DNA of 64,000 bases. Origin: JBGAKG01 sp044224495 (lineage in GTDB: Bacteria > Myxococcota_A > Polyangia > Polyangiales > Polyangiaceae). The stretch covers positions 25,871 to 89,870 of the forward strand of contig JBGAKG010000033.1 in NCBI GenBank assembly GCA_044224495.1, read 5' to 3'. The notes beneath the pieces are model-generated. The model was not told where the DNA came from. It saw only the letters and a list, made by a program, of their open reading frames with translations, and did not search any database. The translations under genes were made by a program, and so were the position numbers. Below are positions 16,054-24,945 of the stretch, one piece after another (position 1 is the first letter of the stretch; the number at the start of each line of letters is the position of its first letter).

Positions 16054-17979
16054 ATGACGATCGACGTCCAGAAGCTCGGTAAGTCCTACGGCGCACGAAC
16101 GCTCTTCGCCGACGTGACGCTGAAGCTCGTCCGCGGGGCGCGTTACGGGCTGGTCGGTGCGAACGGCTCCGGCAAGACGACGTTCCTCGAGATCCTCGCC
16201 GGGGACGAGGCGGCGACCGAGGGGACGGTCGCGATCGCGAAGGGCGCGCGCCTCGGCGTGCTGCGTCAGGACCGGTTCCTCGCCGACGATCAGCCGATCC
16301 TCGAGGTCGCGATGGCGGGCGACGAGCTGGTCACGCAGGCCCGCGCCGAGCAGGCGGAGATCGCGGCACGGCCTTCGCCCGACGCCGCGCGCCTGGCGGA
16401 GCTCGAAGATCTCGTCGCCGCCCACGACGGCTACACGCTCGAGGCGCGCGCGAGCTCGATCCTCGAAGGTCTCGGCATCCCGGTCCCGAGCCACCGCATG
16501 CCGCTCGCGACTCTCTCGGGCGGCTTCAAGCTGCGCGTGCTCCTCGCGCAGGTCCTGCTCGGTGGCCCCGACGTGCTCTTGCTCGACGAGCCGACGAACC
16601 ACCTCGACATCCTCTCGATCCGGTGGCTCGAGCTCTTCCTCGCTCGCTACGAGGGCTGCGCCGTCGTCATCTCGCACGACGAGCGCTTCCTCGACGGCGT
16701 CGCGAATCGCATCCTCGACGTCGACTACGGGACCATCACCGCCTACACGGGGAACTACTCGTCGTTCGTCCGCGAGAAGGCTCAGATCCGGGAGCGCAAG
16801 GAGGCGGAGCTCGCGCGGGCGGAGGCGATCGTCGCCGAGAAGCGCGCGTGGGTGGAGCGCTTCGGCGCCAAGGCGACCAAGGCGAGCCAGGCGCAGAGCC
16901 GGCTGAAGCAGATCGAGAAGATCGAGAAGGAGGAGATCGCCGAGCTCGCGGACACGTCGCGGCGCGAGCCGCGCTTCCACTTCGAGCCTCTCCGGCCGAG
17001 CGGGCGCGACGTGCTCGTCGTCGACGGCCTCGCGAAGGCGTACGGGGCGAAGAAGGTGCTCGAGGGCGTCTCGCTCACGGTCCGCCGTGGCGAGCGCGTC
17101 GCGGTGATCGGAGCGAACGGGCTCGGGAAGTCGACGCTCCTCAAGATCGTCACCGAGAACCTCGAGGCCGATCGCGGCAAAGTCGAGTGGGGCCACGAGG
17201 TGCGCGTCGGTTACTTCCCGCAGGACCACCACGAGGTCCTCGAAGATCCGAACCAGACCGCGCTCGACGCGGTGTGGAACCTCGTCCCCACCGAGCCGAC
17301 GACCTACGTTCGCGGCGAGCTCGGGCGCCACCTCTTCAGCGGGGACGACGTGACGAAGAAGGTCGGGTCGCTCTCGGGCGGCGAGGCTGCGCGCCTGGTC
17401 TTCTGTCGGATCGCCGTCGAGCGCCCCAACGTGCTCGTCCTCGACGAGCCGACCAACCACCTCGATCTCGAGGCGATCCACGCTCTCGAGCAGGCGCTCT
17501 CGGCGTTCGACGGCACCGTGATCTTCGTCTCGCACGATCGCGCGTTCGTGGCGGCGCTCGCGACCCGAGTTCTGGAGGTCACCGCCGGTGGCTTCACCGA
17601 CTTCGCGGGAACCTACGACGAGTACCTCGCGCAGAAGGGCGACGATCACCTCGACGCCGACGCCGTCGTGCTCAAGGCGAAGACGGAGAAGGCCGAGAAG
17701 GAGACCCCGAAGGAGTCTTCGCTCTCCTGGGAAGAGGAGAAGAAGCGAAAGAACCGGCGGAAGCAGCTCCCCGGCTTGCGCGATGCCGCGATCGCCGCGA
17801 TCGAAGCGGCCGAGGCGCGCAAAGCCGCGATCCACGCGCGCTACTGCGAGCCCGGCTTCTTCGAGAAGACACCCCCCGCCGAGATCACGGCGCTCCAAGA
17901 AGAGGAGAAGGCGCTCGGGCCGAAGATCGACGAGCTGATGGCGACGTGGGACGCGCTCGAGAAGGAGCTCGCGACGTGA
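16054..17979 (+). CDS. ABC-F family ATPase, YbiT-like
   Basis: A 641-residue soluble protein with two ABC domains. First: Walker A GANGSGKTT, signature LSGGFKLRVLLAQ, Walker B LLLDEPTNHLD, switch His ISHDERF. A helical linker rich in Glu/Lys/Arg (P-site tRNA-interaction motif in this family) follows; second: GANGLGKST, LSGGEAARLVF, LDEPTNHLDLE, SHDRAF. The stretch GVLRQDRFLADDQP and WLELFLARYEG resemble YbiT. A charged C-terminal extension (about 520-641) is coiled-coil-like. ABC-F proteins act on ribosomes, not membranes. The start ATG 16054 fits. Its stop overlaps the GTG of the MFS gene (GTGA). Confidence 0.9.
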   Translation: MTIDVQKLGKSYGARTLFADVTLKLVRGARYGLVGANGSGKTTFLEILAGDEAATEGTVAIAKGARLGVLRQDRFLADDQPILEVAMAGDELVTQARAEQAEIAARPSPDAARLAELEDLVAAHDGYTLEARASSILEGLGIPVPSHRMPLATLSGGFKLRVLLAQVLLGGPDVLLLDEPTNHLDILSIRWLELFLARYEGCAVVISHDERFLDGVANRILDVDYGTITAYTGNYSSFVREKAQIRERKEAELARAEAIVAEKRAWVERFGAKATKASQAQSRLKQIEKIEKEEIAELADTSRREPRFHFEPLRPSGRDVLVVDGLAKAYGAKKVLEGVSLTVRRGERVAVIGANGLGKSTLLKIVTENLEADRGKVEWGHEVRVGYFPQDHHEVLEDPNQTALDAVWNLVPTEPTTYVRGELGRHLFSGDDVTKKVGSLSGGEAARLVFCRIAVERPNVLVLDEPTNHLDLEAIHALEQALSAFDGTVIFVSHDRAFVAALATRVLEVTAGGFTDFAGTYDEYLAQKGDDHLDADAVVLKAKTEKAEKETPKESSLSWEEEKKRKNRRKQLPGLRDAAIAAIEAAEARKAAIHARYCEPGFFEKTPPAEITALQEEEKALGPKIDELMATWDALEKELAT

Positions 17980-19199
17980 TCCGCGATCGCGACATCCTCG
18001 TCGTCTACGCCACGATCTTCCTCCTCGGCGTCGCGTACGGCTCGTCGCTCGCCGTGACTCCGTTGTTCCTCGATCAGATGCATTTCACCGAGACGCAGAT
18101 GGGCACGCTCGCGTCGTGGTTCGCGGGTGGCATCGTCGCGATGTCGATCCCAGCGGGCGCCTTGATCCGGCGCTTCGGTGCCAAGCCCACCCTGCTGCTC
18201 GCCCTCGCCGGGTACGTGATCGCCGTCGGCGCGTTCGGGTTCCAGCGCGGGTATTTCGGCGCCTCGGCCGTGCGCGTGCTCGATGGGGCGACCTCCGTCG
18301 GCGCGTGGGTCGCGTGCGAGACGATCCTCCTCGCGCGGGCCGAGCCGAAGCACAAGGCGTTCGTGACGAGCCTCTACGCGATGAGCATCGCGGTCGGCTA
18401 CATCGTCGGCTCCGCGCTCGCGCGCGTTGCCGCGGGTTGGATCCACGGCGACTACCGGCTCGTCTTCTTCGGCGCGGCGGGCGTGGCGGCAATCGCGGGA
18501 CTGGTGGCGCTCGTCGGAGTCACGAAGAACGCCGCCGGCGCGAGCGAGCACGTCGAAGCGGCAGCGGGCGACGGGCCGAGCGAGAGCGCGCTCGCGATCC
18601 TCGGGCGCATCAAGACCGCGTGCCTCGCGACCTTCAGCTACGGCTACTTCCAAGCCTCGGTCGTGCTCTTCCTGCCGCTCTACCTCGTCCGCGAGAAGCA
18701 CGTCGACGAGAAGGACACGATCCTCATGACCGCGTTCTTCGCGGCGGGGATGCTCCTCGCCTCGAACCTGGCGGGGCGGGTGGGGGATCGCCTCGGCCAC
18801 CTGCGCGTGATGATCGTCCTCGCGTTCGTCGGGATGACGATGACGCTCGGCTTCGTCTTCCTGGGCTCGTGGAAGCTCATGCTCGGCGCGATCTTCGTGG
18901 CGGGGGCAACCCTCGCGTCGCTGTCGCCGCTCTCGCTCGCGCTGATGGGGCACCTCGTGCCGAAGAAGGACCTGAGCCGCGCGAACGGTCTCTACAACGC
19001 GTTCTACGCGCTCGGCATGCTCGGCGGCCCGCCGATCTCGAGTCAGCTCTTCCACCACGTGTCGGGCGCGGCGATGCTCTTTCACCTCGCGGCGATGTGG
19101 GCCTTCTTCGTCACGTTCTGCGTGGTCTTCCGGGCCGATGGAGAGCGCGCGCGGACCGGTGGCATCACCGCGCGTCCCGACGCGGCGGCATCGGCCTGA
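17976..19199 (+). CDS. MFS transporter
   Basis: A 407-residue, 12-TM major facilitator protein. It starts at GTG 17976, overlapping the ABC-F stop by 4 bases, so it is translationally coupled. The loop 2-3 motif is IRRFGAKPT (motif A like GxxxDRxGRR, partly degenerate) and its symmetric copy is GRVGDRLGHLR in loop 8-9. A long cytoplasmic loop with acidic residues joins the halves (ASEHVEAAAGDG). The substrate is unknown; drug or metabolite efflux is common for this subfamily. Pairing with ABC-F suggests, without proof, a joint role in stress or antibiotic response. Confidence 0.85.
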   Translation: MIRDRDILVVYATIFLLGVAYGSSLAVTPLFLDQMHFTETQMGTLASWFAGGIVAMSIPAGALIRRFGAKPTLLLALAGYVIAVGAFGFQRGYFGASAVRVLDGATSVGAWVACETILLARAEPKHKAFVTSLYAMSIAVGYIVGSALARVAAGWIHGDYRLVFFGAAGVAAIAGLVALVGVTKNAAGASEHVEAAAGDGPSESALAILGRIKTACLATFSYGYFQASVVLFLPLYLVREKHVDEKDTILMTAFFAAGMLLASNLAGRVGDRLGHLRVMIVLAFVGMTMTLGFVFLGSWKLMLGAIFVAGATLASLSPLSLALMGHLVPKKDLSRANGLYNAFYALGMLGGPPISSQLFHHVSGAAMLFHLAAMWAFFVTFCVVFRADGERARTGGITARPDAAASA

Positions 19200-19309
19200 C
19201 CCTCAGGGAGCGCGCGGGAGCGCCGTTCGACATCTGCGACACCGTCACGCTCGACGAGGCAGAAGGGATGGGCCTCACCGAGGTGCTGGTCGGGGCAATC
19301 CGCGACTGA
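19200..19309 (+). pseudogene. Possible 3' gene remnant without a start
   Basis: An open stretch in the frame ending at TGA 19307-19309 encodes about 35 residues (GAPFDICDTVTLDEAEG ... VLVGAIRD) with the G/C-ending codon pattern of real genes, but it has no plausible start after the MFS stop and no ribosome site. It looks like the surviving C-terminus of a deleted gene. Chance cannot be excluded. Confidence 0.3.
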
Positions 19310-19366
19310 GCCGAGCGTCGAGGATCCGCTTCCGAAATTTTTTGGCCCTGGCTACGAAGGGAGCTC

Positions 19367-20263
19367 ATGGACTCGGCTTCGGCGCGGCGCGGGCTCGCCC
19401 TCTACCTCGGGATCGTCGTCGCGCTCTCGGGCGCGATCGAAGGGACGATCCTCCTCCGCGGCGGCCCGATCGGTTCGCATCCGCTCTTGGTCGTTGCGCT
19501 CATGTGGTCGCCGACCGTCGCGATGCTCGTCACGCGCCTCGTTCGGAGGGAAGGGTTCGCGGACGTGTCCTTCGCGCTCCGCGGGCCCGGCACCCTCAAG
19601 GTGCTCGCGATGGTGTGGGCCTATCCCATCTTCGTCGGGCTCGTCGGCTACGGGATCGCATGGCTCACGGGCCTCGAGTCCTTCCGCACGCCGGACCGCT
19701 CGCTCCTGGGGGCCGGCGCGCCGCCGGCGGTGCGGCTCGCGATCTCGATCGGGCTCAACGCGACCCTCGGCACCGTGCTCTCCGCGATCACCGCGACGGG
19801 CGAGGAGCTCGGGTGGCGCGGCTACATGGTCCCGCGCCTCGTCCAGGCGAAGATCCCGCGCCCGCTGCTCGTGAGCGGGCTCGTCTGGGGGGCGTGGCAC
19901 ATGCCGCTCATCGTCTCCGGCCAGTACGCGGCCGGGCGCTACCCGATCCTGTCGGCCGGGATGTTCCTCGTCAGCATCGTGGCGGCGGGTTACGTCGTCG
20001 CGCGCGCGCGGCTCGAGTCGGGGAGCGTCTGGCCCGCGGTCGTCTTCCACTCGGCGTGGAACGCGATCATCCAGGGGAGCTTCGATCGCTACACCGCCGG
20101 GGGCGACACGTCGCACGGCAGCACGATCTGGACCGGCGAGGGAGGGATCCTCGTCGCCGTGACCAGCGCGGTCGTCGCGCTCGCTTTGATGCTCCGCGCG
20201 TGGCCCGTGCGCCTGCGGCCCCGCGCCGAGCCGATCGGAGCGCTGGGGCTCGGGGACGCCTGA
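19367..20263 (+). CDS. CPBP-family intramembrane glutamic protease
   Basis: A 298-residue membrane protein with about eight hydrophobic segments. The CPBP (Abi/CAAX protease) motifs are complete: EELGWRGY (EExxxR), WGAWHMPL (second His region) and VFHSAWNAI. These proteases cut within or near the membrane; bacterial members are linked to bacteriocin self-immunity or protein maturation, the target here being unknown. The start ATG 19367 is preceded by AAGGGAG. The TTTTTT stretch upstream (19338-19343) is the only AT-rich part of the 5' gap. Confidence 0.88.
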   Translation: MDSASARRGLALYLGIVVALSGAIEGTILLRGGPIGSHPLLVVALMWSPTVAMLVTRLVRREGFADVSFALRGPGTLKVLAMVWAYPIFVGLVGYGIAWLTGLESFRTPDRSLLGAGAPPAVRLAISIGLNATLGTVLSAITATGEELGWRGYMVPRLVQAKIPRPLLVSGLVWGAWHMPLIVSGQYAAGRYPILSAGMFLVSIVAAGYVVARARLESGSVWPAVVFHSAWNAIIQGSFDRYTAGGDTSHGSTIWTGEGGILVAVTSAVVALALMLRAWPVRLRPRAEPIGALGLGDA

Positions 20264-20281
20264 GCGTCGAGACCGTCGGCG

Positions 20282-21862
20282 TCAGTACGGGTTCCCGTTC
20301 CCGAGCACGTTCATCACGTAGTGGGTGAGCGAGACGTCTGCGCAGAAGCCACGGCTCACCCCGGCGTCGGTGCACATCTCCTTCTTGATCCGCGCCTCGT
20401 TCGGGAACGGCCACAGGGCCGCGCCCGTGTCCGTGTTCCAACCGGCTTCCCCATGCAGGGTGCCCGCAGCGCCGATCCGGTTGACGATCCGAGCCCCCAG
20501 CTGTCCGCCGCTCTGTCCCGCCGTCGCGAGCTTGCTCGCGGTCTCGACGCGCGGCAGGTAGAGGAGCCCGTTCGCAAACGGCGAGTACGTCACCCCACCG
20601 GTGCCCGCCGGCGAGCCCCCGTTCCCGAAGGCGTCGAACGTCGTGAGCGACGTGCCGTCGGTGGGTTGCGCGACGTTCGCCAGGATCGCGTTGGTGATCG
20701 TCCCCGTGTACGACGCGCCGTACTGGACGAACCCGGAGCCGCTCCCTCCCTTCGAGCGACCGGCGGTGACGCGGTTCATGGTGACGGTGACCTTGCACGA
20801 GCCGGAGCCCATCGCCGCGGCGTACTCCGCGTCCCAGAGCACCATGTCCTCCACGCTCGCGCTGATGGGGCCGTCGCCGTCGAGGCGGAACCCGCCGCCG
20901 AGCGGCGAGCGGAGCGCGATGTCGCCGAGGAATGAGTTCCCCGTCGTCGCGTTGGGGCTCGCGCTGTTGTAGACGGAGTAGAAGGCGCCCTGCCACGAGT
21001 GGTAGCTCAGGTCGTTGTCGAGGATGATGACGTTCTGCGCGCTCGAGCTCGACGTGTTGTAGAAGTTCATGCCCGCTTCCGGGTCGTCTTTGCTGTCCGT
21101 CCAGCCCGCGTCGTGCCGGATCACGCCGCGCCGCACGACGACGCGGTTCGCGTTGTAGACCAAGAGGTCGTAGCGACCGCCCGGGCCGTGCCACCAGTTG
21201 TCCTCCAGCAGGATGTCGGCAGTGTCGTTGAAGTCGTTCGTGCCGACGGCCGTGTTGACGCAGTTGCCACTCGCGCAGCCACCCTTGAACTCGTTGGCGC
21301 AGAACTTCAGGTGATTGCCGAGGATCGCGCGGCCCTTCGAATCTTGGAAGCGCAGGCCGCGCACCGTGATCCACGCGTTCGTGTGGACCATGTTCAACCC
21401 CGCTTGCACGATGACGGCGCCGTCGTTCTCGGCGCGGATCGTGACGTACTTCCCCGCGCTGCCGTTCGGGAGCGACTCGAGCGCGTTCGCGGGGCCTGCG
21501 TAGGTCCCGTCCAACAGGTGCAGGTTGTCTCCGGGGGCGAGGCACGCGCGCGCCGAAGCGATCGTCTGCTTCGGGCTCCCCTTCTGCTTCGCTTGCGTGC
21601 ACGAGACGGCGTCGCTGCCGTTCGGGCCGACGTAGTAGACGGCGCCGGGGCCGTCGTCGCATCCGGGCGCGACGGAAGGCGGGATCGCACCATCGGTCGA
21701 GCTGCCATCGCCCACGCTCCCGTCGCGCGGAGCGTCGGTGGCGGCGTCGAGCGCGGTGTTGCCGTCGGGGCCGCCGCCGTCGGTTCCGTTCGCGCCATCG
21801 CCGTCGGAAGAGCAGGCCGCGGGAGCCAAGAGCAAGAGGGCGAGTGCGAGTCGAGCTTTCAC
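20282..21862 (-). CDS. Right-handed beta-helix lipoprotein
   Basis: A 526-residue exported lipoprotein: GTG start at 21862, hydrophobic signal, Cys17 (PAAC) followed by SSDGDG, an Asp/Gly/Ala linker, then a parallel beta-helix of the pectate-lyase/PbH1 type. Typical turns are seen: YYVGPNGSDAVSCTQAKQ, LHLLDGTYAG, VTIRAEN, WITVRGLRF, ILLEDNWW and VIILDNDLSYHS. It resembles polysaccharide-lyase-like or surface-binding helices; no catalytic set can be assigned. It is divergent from the AraC gene with a 95-bp gap and convergent with the CPBP gene. Confidence 0.8.
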   Translation of the reverse strand: MKARLALALLLLAPAACSSDGDGANGTDGGGPDGNTALDAATDAPRDGSVGDGSSTDGAIPPSVAPGCDDGPGAVYYVGPNGSDAVSCTQAKQKGSPKQTIASARACLAPGDNLHLLDGTYAGPANALESLPNGSAGKYVTIRAENDGAVIVQAGLNMVHTNAWITVRGLRFQDSKGRAILGNHLKFCANEFKGGCASGNCVNTAVGTNDFNDTADILLEDNWWHGPGGRYDLLVYNANRVVVRRGVIRHDAGWTDSKDDPEAGMNFYNTSSSSAQNVIILDNDLSYHSWQGAFYSVYNSASPNATTGNSFLGDIALRSPLGGGFRLDGDGPISASVEDMVLWDAEYAAAMGSGSCKVTVTMNRVTAGRSKGGSGSGFVQYGASYTGTITNAILANVAQPTDGTSLTTFDAFGNGGSPAGTGGVTYSPFANGLLYLPRVETASKLATAGQSGGQLGARIVNRIGAAGTLHGEAGWNTDTGAALWPFPNEARIKKEMCTDAGVSRGFCADVSLTHYVMNVLGNGNPY

Positions 21863-21945
21863 GGCACCAGTCTGTTCCGATCGGCGCGCGGCGACAGTGC
21901 CCGAACGCGCCAAATCGGGTGGCCCTTCGCGCCGTGGTTCGGGGG

Positions 21946-21951
21946 TACCTT
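21946..21951 (+). promoter_or_regulatory. Putative -10 (TACCTT), leaderless spacing
   Basis: TACCTT ends 6 nt before ATG 21958 of the AraC-type gene, identical in sequence and spacing to the element before the RCC1 gene. Confidence 0.4.
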
Positions 21952-21957
21952 GGTCGG

Positions 21958-22923
21958 ATGCAGCCGCGGAGCCGCGCCGTCGCCAGCCCTTCGATCGCGC
22001 CCTCGGTGCTCGATGCCGTCGGCGTCGCGTTGACGCGCCTCGGCGCAGACCCGTCGGGCGATCCGGACGGGATGTTCGACCGCGCGGAGCGCGCGACGAA
22101 GAACGTGCTGATCGGGATCGACGTCGCGGCGCTCGTCCCGGTCGGTGCCTATGGATTGCTCGAGTACGGCATGCGCGCGAGCTCGAACGTGGGGGACGCG
22201 CTCGTCCGGCTCGCGCGCCACTATGCATCGGTCAGCACTCGGATCCGCGCCGAGTGCACCATCGTGGACGGACACGCCGCGCTCGTCTTCCACCGCCACG
22301 CCGCGGTGCGCTTCAGTCGCCATTGGATCGAGATGCCCGCCGCCGCGATCGCGCGCCGTCTCGGCGAAGGCGCGGGCGGCGTGCCACTCCTCCACGAAGT
22401 CCACTTTGCCCATCGCTCGCCGGGCGGCGGCCACGATGCACGTTACGTCGAAGCGTTCGGAGCACCGGTGGTCTTCGGGGCGAAGGACGACGCGCTCGTC
22501 TTCCTCGACGGCGCCCTCGCCGTTCCGATGACCACCGCGGCGCCTCCGGTCGCGGCCTCCGTCGACGTGGAGCTCCGCGCGCTCGCGGAGAAGGATGCGT
22601 CATCGGATCCGCTGCAGACGCGGATTCGGGCGGCGATCGATCGGCGCCTGGCGGGTGGGGTGAGCCTCGCGGACGTTGCGCGGAGCCTGCACATGTCGCC
22701 GCGCACGCTCCAGCGCCACTTGCGCGAGCGCGGGACGTCGTGGTCGCGCGAGATCGACGAAGCGCGGCGCGTCCGCGCAGTCGCCGCCCTCGAGGACGGA
22801 GTGGACAAGACGATGTCGATCGCGCGCGAGCTCGGATTCGCCGACGCGAGCTCGTTCTTCCGCGCCTTCCGGCGCTGGACCGGGACGACACCCCGTCACT
22901 GGGGAGCCGCGCGCAGCAAGTGA
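21958..22923 (+). CDS. AraC-family transcriptional regulator
   Basis: A 321-residue regulator. Residues about 25-205 match the arabinose-binding-like (OruR type) N-terminal domain: VGAYGLLEYGMRASSNVGDALVRLARHY is diagnostic. The C-terminal AraC double HTH is clear: SLADVARSLHMSPRTLQRHLRERGTSW and SIARELGFADASSFFRAFRRWTG-type (recognition helices), ending TPRHWG. It is likely to activate a neighbouring operon; the divergent beta-helix gene and the convergent isomerase gene are candidates. The start at ATG 21958 agrees with the -10 at 21946. Confidence 0.9.
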   Translation: MQPRSRAVASPSIAPSVLDAVGVALTRLGADPSGDPDGMFDRAERATKNVLIGIDVAALVPVGAYGLLEYGMRASSNVGDALVRLARHYASVSTRIRAECTIVDGHAALVFHRHAAVRFSRHWIEMPAAAIARRLGEGAGGVPLLHEVHFAHRSPGGGHDARYVEAFGAPVVFGAKDDALVFLDGALAVPMTTAAPPVAASVDVELRALAEKDASSDPLQTRIRAAIDRRLAGGVSLADVARSLHMSPRTLQRHLRERGTSWSREIDEARRVRAVAALEDGVDKTMSIARELGFADASSFFRAFRRWTGTTPRHWGAARSK

Positions 22924-22941
22924 CGGGCCGCCGCGGCGAGC

Positions 22942-24135
22942 TCAGCTCTTCAGCGCGCGCTCCACCAGGACGATGCGGTCCTGGCCCCAATAGAGGTCCT
23001 TGCCGTCCACGACCCAGGTCGGCGCGCCGAACGCTCCGATCTCCTTCGCCTTCGCGGTCTGCGCGATCAGCGCTTCCTTGATCGCGGGGTCCTGCGTCTT
23101 CGCGAGGACGGCATCCGCGTCGGTGCCGAGGAGCTCCTTCAGCACTGCGTCGTCGGCGAGGTTCCGGTCTTCGGCCCACGCCGCCGCGAACGCCTTCTTG
23201 CGGAACTCGCCGCGTTTCTCCTCGGGCAGGGCGAGGTAGCAGCGCAGCGCCTTCACCGTGTTGATCGGGAAGTGCGACGAGAACTTGAAGGGGACCCCCC
23301 AGTACTCGGCCCAGCGGTGCAGGTCCTCGAACGTGTGCTTCTGCTTCGCGGCGCTCCAGCTCTGCATCGGGATGCCGACCTGGCCGATCTCCTTGAAGAG
23401 ACCACCGAGCAGCATCGGCTGCCAGACGAGCTTCGCGCCCGTGCGCTCGGCGAGGGCTTCGGCCTGGGTGACGCCGAGGTACGCGAACGGCGAAGAGAAA
23501 TCGAAATAGACCTCGAGCGTGTGCTGTCCCATTTTGGTACTCCGAGCGCCCTCTGCGCGTAGATAGAAGTCCTCTGCCCGAGTGCGGGCGACGAAGTGCA
23601 TGCGATCCTGCCCCCAGAACAGCGCGCCGTCGCGCTCGAACGCGGGGGCCCCGAACACCCCCGCGGCGATCGCGGCGTCCGTGCGGCGGCGAAGCTCGTC
23701 CTTCGCTTCGCCGAGCCGCGGAAGGATCGCCGCCGGATCGTGGCCGGCGTGGCGAAGGACGTCTTCCATCGTGGCCGGGTCACTCGGCGGGCGGCCTTCG
23801 ACCCAGTAGGCGCGGAAGAACCCGTCGACGACCTTGCGATCGACGCCCGTCAGCAGGGTCGCGCGCAGCGCTTCGACGGTGCGGAGGGGGTGCCCGGCGG
23901 GCACGCGCAGCTCCACGCCGAAGAGCTCGGCCCAGCGCATCATGTCGTTCAGGTTGTGCACCGCCTTGGCGGGGGCGAGCACGTTCATGAGGTTCTGGGC
24001 AGTCGCCCGCGCGGCGAAGACGCCACCGAGGAGCATCGGGGCGTACTCCACGCGTTCGTGCGCTTCGAGCCTGCCGATCTGCGTCGACGCCAGGTAGGCG
24101 TACGGGCAGGAGTAGTCGAACCAGAACCGGACCAT
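22942..24135 (-). CDS. Tandem-domain 2-hydroxychromene-2-carboxylate isomerase-like protein
   Basis: A 397-residue fusion of two DsbA/GST-kappa-like domains, each about the length of a normal single-domain HCCA isomerase. Domain 1 (1-195): RFWFDYSCPYAYLAS, PMLLGGVF, FGAPAFERDGALFWGQDRM. Domain 2 (203-397): EVYFDFSSPFAYLG, PMLLGGLF, FGAPTWVVDGKDLYWGQDRI. The catalytic Ser-Pro is retained in domain 2, whereas domain 1 has Cys-Pro. HCCA isomerases use glutathione in aromatic degradation; here the substrate is unknown. It lies 9 bp from the upstream glycosyltransferase gene on the same strand. Confidence 0.85.
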   Translation of the reverse strand: MVRFWFDYSCPYAYLASTQIGRLEAHERVEYAPMLLGGVFAARATAQNLMNVLAPAKAVHNLNDMMRWAELFGVELRVPAGHPLRTVEALRATLLTGVDRKVVDGFFRAYWVEGRPPSDPATMEDVLRHAGHDPAAILPRLGEAKDELRRRTDAAIAAGVFGAPAFERDGALFWGQDRMHFVARTRAEDFYLRAEGARSTKMGQHTLEVYFDFSSPFAYLGVTQAEALAERTGAKLVWQPMLLGGLFKEIGQVGIPMQSWSAAKQKHTFEDLHRWAEYWGVPFKFSSHFPINTVKALRCYLALPEEKRGEFRKKAFAAAWAEDRNLADDAVLKELLGTDADAVLAKTQDPAIKEALIAQTAKAKEIGAFGAPTWVVDGKDLYWGQDRIVLVERALKS

Positions 24136-24144
24136 GCCTGCCCG

Positions 24145-24870
24145 TCAGAGCCGCCCGGAGCGGCCGTCGCGGCGGAGCTTCCAGACGACGCCGATCGCCT
24201 CGACGAAGATCTTGCGGCTCATCTTCGAGTGCCCGACGCGCCGGTCGACGAAGACGATCGGAACCTCGACGATCTTCATCCCGCGCAGGTGAGCGCGGTA
24301 CGTCATCTCGATCTGGAACGAGTACCCGTTCGAGCGGATGGACCCGAGCTCGATCGCCTCGAGGGCGCGGCGCGAGAACGCCTTGTAGCCGCTGGTGAGA
24401 TCGCGGACGCCCAGTCCCAAAATGGTACGAGAGTAGAGCGAGCCGCCCTTCGAGACGAAGTGACGGAGGGGACCCCAACCGGAGACGCCGCCCCCGGGGA
24501 TGTTCCGCGAGCCGATGACCACGTCGGCGCCTTCGTCGAGGGCGCGAACGAAGTCCGGCAGGTAGCGGACGTCGTGCGAGAGATCCGCGTCCATCTCGAA
24601 GAAGCGGTCGTACCCCTGCGCGAGGCCCCACTGGAACGCCTCGACGTAGGCCGTCCCGAGGCCGAGCTTGCCGGCGCGGTGCCGGACGTGGACCTTCGGG
24701 TCGGCTGCCGCGAGCCCATCGGCGATCGCGCCCGTGCCGTCGGGCGAAGCGTCGTCGACGACCAACACGTCGGCGTCACTCATCTTTCCGCGGAGCGCGG
24801 CTACGAAGGTCGGGAGGTTTTCTCGCTCGTTGTAGGTCGGCGTGACGACGAGCGTCTTGGGGTGCCCCAT
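24145..24870 (-). CDS. Polyprenol-phosphate mannosyl/glycosyltransferase (DPM1-like)
   Basis: A 241-residue GT2-family enzyme: VVTPTYNERENLP at the N-terminus, VVDDASPDGT (nucleotide site), EMDADLSH (DxD metal site), GSRNIPGGGVSGW and a C-terminal RRVGHSKMS. It matches dolichyl/polyprenol-phosphate mannose synthases of the short, non-membrane type (no C-terminal TM). It would load a sugar onto a lipid carrier at the cytoplasmic membrane face for protein or envelope glycosylation. The start is ATG 24870; TACGAT ends 10 nt upstream. It is divergent from the histidine kinase gene. Confidence 0.9.
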   Translation of the reverse strand: MGHPKTLVVTPTYNERENLPTFVAALRGKMSDADVLVVDDASPDGTGAIADGLAAADPKVHVRHRAGKLGLGTAYVEAFQWGLAQGYDRFFEMDADLSHDVRYLPDFVRALDEGADVVIGSRNIPGGGVSGWGPLRHFVSKGGSLYSRTILGLGVRDLTSGYKAFSRRALEAIELGSIRSNGYSFQIEMTYRAHLRGMKIVEVPIVFVDRRVGHSKMSRKIFVEAIGVVWKLRRDGRSGRL

Positions 24871-24933
24871 CGGCCTGCGAATCGTAGGCGAACCGCCACG
24901 AGCAAGCCACGCCCATTTTCGGAGGGACCTCGG

Positions 24934-24939
24934 TAGAAT
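24934..24939 (+). promoter_or_regulatory. Putative -10 (TAGAAT), decides start of histidine kinase gene
   Basis: TAGAAT ends exactly 6 nt before GTG 24946. It would put the transcription start at that codon, favouring 24946 over an in-frame GTG at 24940. No -35 is evident. Confidence 0.45.
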
Positions 24940-24945
24940 GTGGTC

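Noticed and set aside
16054..17979. ABC-F ATPase as a membrane transporter subunit for the MFS gene
   Set aside because: It lacks TM segments and matches ribosome-acting ABC-F proteins (two ABC domains with a basic linker); coupling to MFS does not make it an exporter ATPase.
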